This document shows, piece by piece, positions 1-6,424 of a stretch of 7,301 nt of DNA. The stretch covers positions 1-7,301 of the forward strand of contig JADFUX010000114.1 of NCBI GenBank assembly GCA_015222255.1, read 5' to 3'. Every line of letters starts with the position of its first letter. Within the stretch, counting starts at the first letter, position 1. Origin of the DNA: Chloroflexota bacterium (GTDB taxonomy: Bacteria; Chloroflexota; Dehalococcoidia; GIF9; AB-539-J10). The position numbers and the translations under genes were made by a program. The notes beneath the pieces were generated by a model. It made no database searches and was not told where the DNA came from. It was given only the letters and a program-made list of their open reading frames with translations.

Positions 1-524
1 ACCATTCCCAGAATAAGGAAATTGACCTGGGCGAGGTACTCAGCATTTATAGGCGTGACTCTGAACCAATACTTGTACTTATCATAGTCCTGTGCCACCC
101 TCGCACATAGCTCTGGATGGGAGGCACCACAGCCCAGGAAAATCTTTTGATTGTCCATGGCAATATCCTGCATGGGAAGAACTGCCTCCGTCCTGAAGCC
201 ACCAACCAAGAAGTCAACGTTATCAACCGTTATGGCCTTTTCCATTGCCGCCGCGGCGTCGGGGACGCTAAGAATCTCATTTGAATCGGCCTTAACCAAC
301 TCTATGGGCATCATCAGCTCTCCCACTTTTATGCCGCCGGCTTCATTTATTTCGTCCCGCGCCATTTCCGCGCCATGCCAATGGTGTTCCCCTTGGACAA
401 ATGCCATTGGGCCGATAACTCCTATCTTTATCGTTTCCACCTGAGGTTCTGCTGGTGCGCAGGCAGGAATTGCCACCAGAGCTAGCAGACACACAACCAG
501 CACGGCCATTAATCCTTTCTTCAT
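1..524 (-). CDS. ABC transporter substrate-binding lipoprotein, branched-chain amino acid type (3' end outside window)
   Basis: This reading frame is open from an ATG at 524-522 to the window edge, giving 174 codons with no stop. Residues 1-21 are a lipoprotein signal: KK at 2-3, a hydrophobic core, then IPAC with the predicted lipidated Cys22. A short linker follows, then IKIGVIGPM near residue 32, the first strand of the type I periplasmic-binding fold (Peripla_BP_6/LivJ-like). The segment from about 95 to 135 (a DFLVGGFR strand and a GCGAS turn) fits the same N-terminal lobe. The family captures amino acids, amides or small organic acids outside the membrane for a LIV-type permease and ATPases; none of those partners is in view. 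A GGAGG core four bases upstream (529-533) supports the start. Full family members are about 380-420 residues, so more than half is missing. The ligand cannot be told; the family call is firm. Confidence 0.88.
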   Translation of the reverse strand, partial: MKKGLMAVLVVCLLALVAIPACAPAEPQVETIKIGVIGPMAFVQGEHHWHGAEMARDEINEAGGIKVGELMMPIELVKADSNEILSVPDAAAAMEKAITVDNVDFLVGGFRTEAVLPMQDIAMDNQKIFLGCGASHPELCARVAQDYDKYKYWFRVTPINAEYLAQVNFLILGM

Positions 525-624
525 TTCCCCTCCTTTGTTCTAGACTATCACAATTTTGCCTAATTTGCTATTCTGCCGTAGTCACCAGGTACCTCTAAAC
601 GCCCGTTTCCGGTTTGGCACAAGC

Positions 625-647
625 CAGGCAAGTGACCACAGTGCCTG
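625..647 (-). other. Stem-loop just downstream of the maoC-like gene
   Basis: CAGGCA at 625-630 and TGCCTG at 642-647 are perfect inverted repeats around an 11-base middle that can itself pair GTG with CAC. The stem begins four bases beyond the stop codon of the MaoC-like gene on the leftward transcript. No T-run follows it, so it is not a standard intrinsic terminator. It may slow decay or weakly stop transcription, or be chance. The rest of the 525-651 spacer shows only the Shine-Dalgarno of the next gene and no convincing promoter. Confidence 0.3.
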
Positions 648-651
648 CTAG

Positions 652-1110
652 CTACCAAGTTGCCGGGAACATGCAAGTATTTATCCCGTCGCTCACTATT
701 TCATCGTTTTGATTTCTAACCTGCCAGTGGTAGTGGAGCACAATGCGATCTCCCTTCGAGGTCGTCCTCTTGTCAAGAAGTTCGATCTCACCTCTAATCA
801 TGTCTCCGGGAAAGACTGGAAGCTTATGAGTACATTTATCTGTTCCCATATATATCCCATCACGTAGCAATCCAGCCTTGTAAAGCAACCCCATCATGTA
901 GCCAAAGGTCAGTATCCCGGTCGACACACGTGCTTTGAAACCCAGTTTCTTGGCATATTCATCGCTAAGGAAAAGTGGGTGGTCCAGGCCAATGAGACGA
1001 ACGAAGGAATCAATCATCCCTTCGCTCACCGGCCCCCACCTGGTGGTGAACTTATCACCGGGCTCCAGGGCTTGCATCCGCTTTTCTTCTTGGTCCTCTA
1101 GGTATTCCAT
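652..1110 (-). CDS. MaoC-like hot-dog fold protein, atypical active site
   Basis: This is a 152-residue protein of single hot-dog (MaoC/R-hydratase) size. The family hydrates enoyl-CoA or dehydrates hydroxyacyl-CoA/ACP. The hydratase loop is recognisable at 41-53 (G-L-D-H-P-L-F-L-S-D-E-Y-A), followed by the central helix at about 62-80 and the PVFPGD turn at 98-103, which precedes a strand-rich C-terminal half. Aligned by eye to the usual G-D-x-[NH]-P-[LI]-H motif, the catalytic Asp is Leu42 and the catalytic His is Phe47, and the later HG is Thr64-Gly65. The normal dyad is therefore missing, and a standard hydratase reaction is doubtful. It could be a non-catalytic partner subunit or a CoA-thioester binding protein. 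The ATG has a purine-rich GGGAGGGGAG stretch directly upstream (1111-1120). It lies between an acyl-CoA dehydrogenase and a transporter lipoprotein on the same strand, which suggests acyl-CoA metabolism. The fold call is good; the activity is unknown. Confidence 0.85.
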   Translation of the reverse strand: MEYLEDQEEKRMQALEPGDKFTTRWGPVSEGMIDSFVRLIGLDHPLFLSDEYAKKLGFKARVSTGILTFGYMMGLLYKAGLLRDGIYMGTDKCTHKLPVFPGDMIRGEIELLDKRTTSKGDRIVLHYHWQVRNQNDEIVSDGINTCMFPATW

Positions 1111-1163
1111 CTCCCCTCCCTTTTTTGAATTTGTCTAAGTTGCTATTGCTTTAGCTATCCTGT

Positions 1164-1178
1164 CCGAGCCAAGCTCGG
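1164..1178 (-). other. Stem-loop between acyl-CoA dehydrogenase and maoC-like genes
   Basis: CCGAGC (1164-1169) and GCTCGG (1173-1178) form a perfect six-pair GC-rich stem with a three-base loop. It lies about 95 bases after the acyl-CoA dehydrogenase stop and 54 bases before the MaoC-like start. On the leftward transcript no U-tract follows, so it is at best an atypical terminator or a processing or stability hairpin between two co-directional genes. I found no convincing promoter in the rest of the 1111-1272 spacer, which otherwise holds only the maoC Shine-Dalgarno. Confidence 0.35.
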
Positions 1179-1272
1179 TGTCACCCCCAGGCTAGGCTTC
1201 CAAGCTGCCGCACTCTCAACATAAAGAGAAATCAACATCGACCAGCACATCAGCCCAAGCAAGCTATACTGC

Positions 1273-2427
1273 TCATAACTTCCCTATAATGGCTCTCCCC
1301 ATGGTATATTTCTCTATTTCCTTCGTTCCCTCATATATCTCCTGGATTTTGGCGTCCCGGTAAAATCTTTCGACGTCGAAGTCGCACATGTATCCATATC
1401 CGCCGTGTAATTGTATCGCCTCATCACAGACCTCCACTGCAATCCTAGCTGCAAACCATTTTGCCATTGACGATAGAATTACATCAGGCTGGCCCTTATC
1501 GATGAACCACGCCGCCTTATACACCAGGTTTCTTGCCGCCTCGATCTTTGTTGCCATTTCAGCAATCTTGAATTGGGTTGCCTGGAACGCTCCGATTGCC
1601 TGACCGAATTGCTTTCTCTCTCTTATGTATACCAATGTCCTCTCGTACGCGCCTAGTGCGATACCAACGGACATCGCCGCCACCATAATCCTCGTCACAT
1701 CAAAGAAAGTCATTGCCTGCATAAATCCGTTGTTTTCCTTTCCGACGAGGTTTGATACAGGAACCCGACAGTCGATGAATGCCATTTCACCTGTAAGCGA
1801 AGCATTTATGCCCATTTTTCTGCCTAGATCGGATATCTGCACATCTTTCCTATTCTGCAAATCGTCCACAAGGATAATGCTCATATTGCGATAGCGGGGA
1901 GCATTCTTATCGGTGACGCATGATATGGCACCGAAATCTGCAACGCCAGCATTTGTGACAAACGTTTTCGTGCCATTTATTACAAATTCATCACCCTGTC
2001 TTTCCGCTGTTGTCCTGATAGCTGCGGCATCGCTACCTGCTTCAGGTTCCGTATATGCTCCACAAGAAATCCATTCTCCAGTTGTGATCTTTGGCATATG
2101 TTTTCTTTTCTGTTCCTCACTACCGAACAGGTAAATTTGCTCGGTTCCAAAGCCAGATGAAAGGATTGGCGCTGAAAGTGTAGAGTCAGCTTTACAGAAC
2201 TCTTCGCAAACTAAAGAAAAGTCAAACCATCCTAACGCTTGCCCGCCATATTCCTCAGGGAAAATAGCTCCAATGAAGCCGTGCTCGCCAGCTTTCCTAA
2301 CAAGTTCTCTGGGAAAGATATGTTCCTGATCGCATTTTCTGGCGTACTCAGCAGTGAATTCCCCCTGCGCAAACTCCCTCGCACCGTCTCTAAGCATCTT
2401 CTGTGCCTCGGTTAGTTCAAAATCCAT
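1273..2427 (-). CDS. Acyl-CoA dehydrogenase, FAD-dependent
   Basis: A complete 384-residue protein, the usual length for a soluble homotetrameric acyl-CoA dehydrogenase. It would oxidise an acyl-CoA at the alpha-beta bond using FAD and pass electrons to electron-transfer flavoprotein. Domains in order: N-terminal helical domain at about 1-120; middle beta domain at about 121-230 with the first family signature YTEPEAGSD (125-133); C-terminal helical domain at about 235-384. The last contains the FAD-contacting RKQFG (271-275), the second signature from QLHGGYGY (339-346) to about 361, and YEGT (365-368), whose Glu366 sits where the catalytic base lies in short- and medium-chain enzymes. Tyr125 replaces the Leu common before TEP. 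The sequence does not reveal the acyl substrate. The start is supported by AGGGGGG six bases upstream and by a promoter at 2473-2500. It heads a leftward run with the MaoC-like and transporter genes, pointing to catabolism of a carboxylic acid. Confidence 0.95.
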   Translation of the reverse strand: MDFELTEAQKMLRDGAREFAQGEFTAEYARKCDQEHIFPRELVRKAGEHGFIGAIFPEEYGGQALGWFDFSLVCEEFCKADSTLSAPILSSGFGTEQIYLFGSEEQKRKHMPKITTGEWISCGAYTEPEAGSDAAAIRTTAERQGDEFVINGTKTFVTNAGVADFGAISCVTDKNAPRYRNMSIILVDDLQNRKDVQISDLGRKMGINASLTGEMAFIDCRVPVSNLVGKENNGFMQAMTFFDVTRIMVAAMSVGIALGAYERTLVYIRERKQFGQAIGAFQATQFKIAEMATKIEAARNLVYKAAWFIDKGQPDVILSSMAKWFAARIAVEVCDEAIQLHGGYGYMCDFDVERFYRDAKIQEIYEGTKEIEKYTMGRAIIGKL

Positions 2428-2472
2428 TTGCTACCCCCCTTCGCTTTTGATTTATCGTTTTGTTCTACTCAC

Positions 2473-2500
2473 AGTTTATCATTCTCACAAACGCTGTCAA
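2473..2500 (-). promoter_or_regulatory. Predicted sigma70 promoter for the acyl-CoA dehydrogenase gene
   Basis: On the minus strand a perfect -35 box TTGACA (2500-2495) is followed after 16 bases by TAAACT (2478-2473), which matches four of six -10 positions. Transcription would begin near 2466 and leave a leader of about 39 bases carrying the Shine-Dalgarno at 2434-2440. It is divergent from the pcrA promoter; the two -35 boxes are two bases apart. This is a match by eye only. Confidence 0.55.
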
Positions 2501-2502
2501 GA

Positions 2503-2531
2503 TTGGAGCTTTTCCTCCCTGTTGTTATAAT
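2503..2531 (+). promoter_or_regulatory. Predicted sigma70 promoter for pcrA/uvrD
   Basis: TTGGAG (2503-2508) and a perfect -10 box TATAAT (2526-2531) are separated by the ideal 17 bases. Transcription should start near 2538, only about seven bases before the ATG at 2545. That leaves no room for a Shine-Dalgarno, and none is visible. Confidence 0.65.
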
Positions 2532-2544
2532 GCCCTCTTGAGTT

Positions 2545-4716
2545 ATGGAGATTTTGGCGAGCCTCAACCCGTCCCAAAGGGAAGCCGTAGAAAGCAATGA
2601 GGGACCTTTGCTCATCTTAGCGGGACCGGGCAGCGGCAAGACCAGAGTAATCACTCATAGGGTTGCTTACTTGGTGGAGGTGTGCGGTGTTAATCCCCAG
2701 CGTATTATGGCGGTTACCTTCACCAATAAAGCTGCCCGTGAGATGCGAGATAGGTTGGAACAGCTTTTGGGGCAGGGGTTTGAGGCTCTAACCTTGGGCA
2801 CCTTCCACGCTATCTGCGCCCGAATTCTGCGCCGTGAAGGTGAAGCTATCGGGCTCGGCCCTAGATTTGTTATCTACGATAGCGAAGATCAATTGAATTT
2901 GATAAAACAGAGTCTCCAAGAGCTGGATCTTGACCCCAAGCGATACTCTCCTCGTGCTTTACAATCAGCAATCAGTGGTGCTAAAAGCCGTCTTCTTACT
3001 CCCAAAGACCATAATCAGCAGGTCCAGAGCTATTTTGAAGAGATAGTTCAGAGAGTATATGAACGCTATCAGCAATTGCTCACTCAGAGTGAGGGGGTGG
3101 ATTTCGATGATTTGTTGATGAAGGCAGCACAGCTGTTCAATAATCATCCCGAAATCCTTGACCGATATCAATCGCGCTATTTGCACATATTGGTTGATGA
3201 GTTCCAGGACACCAACCTTGTCCAGTATGTGCTGATAAAGCAATTGGCAGGAAAACACCGCAATATCTGCGTTGTTGGTGACCCAGACCAGTCCATTTAT
3301 TCCTGGAGGTCTGCCGATTTGCGCAACATTATGAGCTTTGAGAAGGATTACCCTGACGCCAAAGTAGTGCTTCTAGAGCAAAACTATCGTTCCACCAAGA
3401 CTATTCTGGAGGTAGCCTCTGACATAATCTCCGTAAATGTGGGGCGCAAACCCAAAGCTCTTTGGACGGACAACGAACTGGGCGCCCCGGTGACTGTGAT
3501 TGAGAACTACACTGAGGAAGAGGAGGCACAATCTGTGGTGAAGGAAATACAGGGGTTGCTTGGCCGGGAGCAAATATCACTGAAAGATTGCGCTGTGATG
3601 TACCGGGTGAATGCTCAGTCACGGGCATTAGAGGAAACCTTCATACGCTATGGGCTGCCGTACAAGCTTGTTGGTGGGATCCGCTTCTATCAGAGGCAGG
3701 AGATTAAGGACATCATCGCCTACCTAAGACTCATTCGCAACCCGCACGATAATGTTAGCCTGATGCGGGTGGTAAATGTTCCTGGGCGAGGCATTGGGGC
3801 ACGGACAATCAGCCAACTTCAGGTTTGGGCGAAGGACAACAATGTCTCCCTTTATGATGCCTCAAACGAGGCAGCGGAGAGGGAAACTGTCTCCCCACGC
3901 GTTGCTCGAGCTTTAGCTGGATTTGTTGCTCTCATCAATGAGCTCGCTAAGAAGAGCCAGGAGCTAAATCCGGCTCAATTGTTGGATGGGATATTGGAGC
4001 TTACCCGATATAAGGAATATATCCTAGGCAAAGAGAGTGCAGAAGAGAGGTGGGAAAATGTAATGGAGTTAAGAAGCGTTGCTTCAGAATATAACGACCT
4101 TAGCCCTGAAGATGCTTTGGATGCCTTCTTGGAAAAAGTCAGCCTGGTATCGGACATAGATGAACTGGACGGAAAAGCTGATGCTGTTACTCTGACCACT
4201 TTGCATCAGGCTAAGGGCTTAGAATTTCCTGTTGTTTTTATCGTGGGCATGGAGGAAGGCGTTCTCCCCTACAGAAAGGCTTTTGACGACCCTGCGGAGA
4301 TGGAAGAAGAGTGTCGCCTTTGCTACGTTGGAGTAACTCGGGCACAGAGGCGACTTTACCTCCTGCGTAGCCACCGTCGCAGCCTGTTTGGTGGCTCAGC
4401 TAACCTGCCATCCCGCTTCCTTCAGGACATCTCGCCACGTCTGGTGACAACCAAGGGGATTTGGGGGGAGGAAAGCTTAAGTCCCTTAGTTGGTATATCT
4501 TCTCAGCCTCCGCTCTATTCCCCTGACACTCTAAACTTGAAAGAGGGGGACCGGGTTCATCATACCAAATTTGGCAATGGCATAGTGGCAAGCTGCTCTC
4601 CCAGCAGGGGGGATCAAGAGATTACCGTGGCCTTCGAAGGAGTTGGCGTTAAGAGACTGCTACTCAGCCTGGCAAAACTGGAGAAAATCGAAAGAAATCG
4701 GGATTTTTCCTCCTGA
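2545..4716 (+). CDS. pcrA: UvrD/PcrA-type superfamily 1A DNA helicase
   Basis: A 723-residue ATP-dependent 3'-5' DNA helicase, close to the length of Bacillus PcrA and E. coli UvrD. All the helicase motifs are visible: Q-motif Gln11; Walker A AGPGSGKT (26-33); motif Ia FTNKAAREM (59-67); DEFQDT (218-223); motif III GDPDQSIYSWR (245-255); motif IV EQNYRS (278-283); motif V TLHQAKGLEF (552-561); and motif VI VGVTRAQRRLYL (595-606). Residues from about 668 to 714, starting GDRVHHTKFGNG, form the Tudor-like C-terminal domain that contacts RNA polymerase in PcrA/UvrD. Family roles are strand removal in mismatch and nucleotide excision repair, removal of recombinase filaments, and action on stalled transcription. 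mutL begins 40 bases downstream, in keeping with a role in mismatch repair. The ATG lacks a Shine-Dalgarno, and an in-frame ATG at 2530 hits TGA two codons later, so 2545 is the best start. uvrD is an equally valid symbol. Confidence 0.96.
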   Translation: MEILASLNPSQREAVESNEGPLLILAGPGSGKTRVITHRVAYLVEVCGVNPQRIMAVTFTNKAAREMRDRLEQLLGQGFEALTLGTFHAICARILRREGEAIGLGPRFVIYDSEDQLNLIKQSLQELDLDPKRYSPRALQSAISGAKSRLLTPKDHNQQVQSYFEEIVQRVYERYQQLLTQSEGVDFDDLLMKAAQLFNNHPEILDRYQSRYLHILVDEFQDTNLVQYVLIKQLAGKHRNICVVGDPDQSIYSWRSADLRNIMSFEKDYPDAKVVLLEQNYRSTKTILEVASDIISVNVGRKPKALWTDNELGAPVTVIENYTEEEEAQSVVKEIQGLLGREQISLKDCAVMYRVNAQSRALEETFIRYGLPYKLVGGIRFYQRQEIKDIIAYLRLIRNPHDNVSLMRVVNVPGRGIGARTISQLQVWAKDNNVSLYDASNEAAERETVSPRVARALAGFVALINELAKKSQELNPAQLLDGILELTRYKEYILGKESAEERWENVMELRSVASEYNDLSPEDALDAFLEKVSLVSDIDELDGKADAVTLTTLHQAKGLEFPVVFIVGMEEGVLPYRKAFDDPAEMEEECRLCYVGVTRAQRRLYLLRSHRRSLFGGSANLPSRFLQDISPRLVTTKGIWGEESLSPLVGISSQPPLYSPDTLNLKEGDRVHHTKFGNGIVASCSPSRGDQEITVAFEGVGVKRLLLSLAKLEKIERNRDFSS

Positions 4717-4720
4717 GTAG

Positions 4721-4749
4721 TTGACCAAATACACGCAAGCGTGTAAAAT
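4721..4749 (+). promoter_or_regulatory. Predicted promoter of mutL giving a leaderless mRNA
   Basis: TTGACC (4721-4726) and TAAAAT (4744-4749) each match five of six consensus bases, with a 17-base spacer. Seven bases separate the -10 box from the mutL ATG at 4757, so the predicted start point (about 4755-4757) falls at or within two bases of the start codon. There is no Shine-Dalgarno in the gap. mutL could also be read from the pcrA promoter, since no U-tract terminator lies between the genes. Confidence 0.6.
4730..4745. promoter_or_regulatory. Perfect 16-base palindrome in the mutL promoter, candidate operator
   Basis: TACACGCAAGCGTGTA consists of two perfect seven-base arms around AA. 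It fills the spacer between the -35 and -10 boxes of the mutL promoter and touches the first bases of the -10. A dimeric repressor bound there would block RNA polymerase. It does not resemble the E. coli LexA box (CTG-N10-CAG) or the Bacillus type (GAAC-N4-GTTC), so no regulator is named. As RNA it could form a short hairpin, but no U-tract follows on the plus strand. The pcrA promoter has no copy. Confidence 0.5.
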
Positions 4750-4756
4750 AGCCTAA

Positions 4757-6424
4757 ATGCCCATCCAAGTTCTGCAATCAGAGGTAGTTTCCAAGATTGC
4801 CGCCGGAGAGGTAATCGAGAGGCCGGCTTCGGTGGTGAAAGAGTTGGTGGAGAACTCCCTTGACGCTGGAGCCAGTCAAATCGGCGTTGAAGTACGAAAC
4901 GGTGGAATAGAGCTGATCAGAGTGAGTGATAATGGGGCAGGCATCCCTGCCTCAGACGTAGAGCTGGCTTTCCGCCGATATGCCACAAGTAAGATAAGCA
5001 ATCTGGGTGATCTGGCAAATATTGCCAGTCTTGGCTTTCGTGGTGAGGCTTTGCCCAGTATCGCCGCTGTTGCCGAGGTAGAAATCTTCACCAAGACGTC
5101 CTCAGAGGCTGCTGGCACCTTTATGCATTTGAGGAGTGGCGACGTAATTCGAAGAGAAGGTCGTGCCAGAGCCCAGGGCACCACCATAACCGTGCGCCGC
5201 CTGTTCCATCATTTCCCCGCTCGCTTGAAGTTTCTAAAATCAGTAGCTACGGAGAATAGCCATATTGCTCACATGTTAAGCCAATACGCCCTAGCTTTCC
5301 CCGAGCTTAGATTTAGCCTCCTCCTTGACAGGCGGCCCAGCTTGAACACCACAGGCGATGGTGATCTGCGCAATGTGGTGAACCAAATATATGGTTCAGA
5401 GGTAGCTGGAAAGATGCTGGAAGTACATGGAAAACACACCTTTACCGAGAGTAGCGGCATGATAAGCCCGCCTTCCTTGACTCGCGCCAACCGTCACTAT
5501 CTGAGCTTCTTTGCCAATCGGAGGTGGATACATAGTCCATTGTTGATTCGGGCAGTAGAGGAAGGCTATCGTGGCTTACTTATGGATGGCAAGCATCCCA
5601 TTGCCATAATTAACGTGTCATTGCCGTTCCAAGAAATCGACGTTAACGTCCATCCGGCCAAAGCTCAGGTGAGGTTCCGCTGTGAGCACGACGTTTTTGC
5701 TGAGACGAAGAACACAATTAAGCAAGCATTAAGCAAAGCACCCATAGCTACGAAGCGTATGCCTTCTTCGGGTACTTCGTGGCAGCAGCAAAGCTCTCAG
5801 ATGGTAAAGGAAAAGGAGCCGAGTTTCACTGCCCCATTGCCTGTTCTGGGCTTACCTATTTTGCGCCCAATAGGGCAGCTGGCCAATACCTACATTGCTG
5901 CTGAGGGTGACGAGGGCTTCTACGTCATTGATCAGCATGCTGCACACGAGCGCATACTCTATGAGAGAATTCTGGCCCAGTGGTTGCAACAGGAGGTTGA
6001 AGTTCAAGGACTACTCCAGCCAGTCACTATGGAACTCAGTCCCAGAGAGGAGGAAACTCTGAAAATCAACCAAGAGGCTTTGGCCCAATTTGGCTTTGCT
6101 ATGGAGTCTTTTGGTGATAGAAGCTACCTGATACGGGCTGCGCCGGCATTAATAATCAAGGGGAACCTTGTTGAGGCAATACGGGTCTTGCTTGACAACC
6201 TCGCCAGCAAAGATGTTCTAGCTCCCTGGGAGGAAAAAGTAGCTAAATCGCTGGCTTGCCACGGTGCCATTAAGGCGGGGCAGCAGTTGGGCAGTGAGGA
6301 AATGAGGGAATTGATAAGGCAGCTAGAGCAGTGCCATCAGCCACGCACTTGCCCTCACGGCAGACCAACCATGATTCATCTGACCTTGCATCAACTAGAG
6401 AGAGAGTTTGGCAGGATAAGCTAG
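4757..6424 (+). CDS. mutL: DNA mismatch repair protein MutL, endonuclease type
   Basis: A 555-residue MutL. It links mismatch recognition by MutS to strand incision and removal. The N-terminal GHKL ATPase (about 1-325) shows the conserved block at 13-39 with the presumed catalytic Glu29 and Asn33, DNGAGI (58-63), ATSKI (76-80), GFRGEAL (93-99), and the NVHPAK loop (297-302). A short linker of about 40 residues (shorter than in E. coli) leads to the dimerisation and nuclease domain. That domain carries DQHAAHERILYE (392-403), which matches the metal-dependent endonuclease pattern DQHA-x2-E-x4-E; ACHGAIK (500-506); and CPHGRP (532-537). QGLLQP (417-422) fits the QxxLxP clamp-binding pattern. 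Such MutL proteins nick DNA themselves and occur in bacteria without MutH. The gene follows pcrA/uvrD by 40 bases and has its own promoter. The ATG begins the standard MPIQVL N-terminus. Its end overlaps the convergent gene by four bases. Confidence 0.97.
   Translation: MPIQVLQSEVVSKIAAGEVIERPASVVKELVENSLDAGASQIGVEVRNGGIELIRVSDNGAGIPASDVELAFRRYATSKISNLGDLANIASLGFRGEALPSIAAVAEVEIFTKTSSEAAGTFMHLRSGDVIRREGRARAQGTTITVRRLFHHFPARLKFLKSVATENSHIAHMLSQYALAFPELRFSLLLDRRPSLNTTGDGDLRNVVNQIYGSEVAGKMLEVHGKHTFTESSGMISPPSLTRANRHYLSFFANRRWIHSPLLIRAVEEGYRGLLMDGKHPIAIINVSLPFQEIDVNVHPAKAQVRFRCEHDVFAETKNTIKQALSKAPIATKRMPSSGTSWQQQSSQMVKEKEPSFTAPLPVLGLPILRPIGQLANTYIAAEGDEGFYVIDQHAAHERILYERILAQWLQQEVEVQGLLQPVTMELSPREEETLKINQEALAQFGFAMESFGDRSYLIRAAPALIIKGNLVEAIRVLLDNLASKDVLAPWEEKVAKSLACHGAIKAGQQLGSEEMRELIRQLEQCHQPRTCPHGRPTMIHLTLHQLEREFGRIS

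Noticed and set aside
151..444. 97-codon plus-strand open frame at the left end
   Set aside because: It is antisense to the substrate-binding lipoprotein, whose minus-strand frame has a signal peptide, lipobox, family motif and ribosome binding site.
525..651. Separate promoter for the substrate-binding lipoprotein gene
   Set aside because: GATAGTCT-like sequences were considered as a -10, but no acceptable -35 lies at a sensible distance.
1111..1272. Promoter for the MaoC-like gene (TTGGCT with TAGCTA or TAGCAA)
   Set aside because: The spacings are about 9 or 21 bases, neither workable.
2469..2654. 61-codon minus-strand frame across the pcrA start
   Set aside because: It is a shadow of the pcrA N-terminus with no family features and no ribosome binding site.
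4730..4745. Palindrome after pcrA as an intrinsic terminator
   Set aside because: The stem is short and followed by AAAATA, with no U-tract on the plus strand; its exact placement between -35 and -10 fits an operator better.
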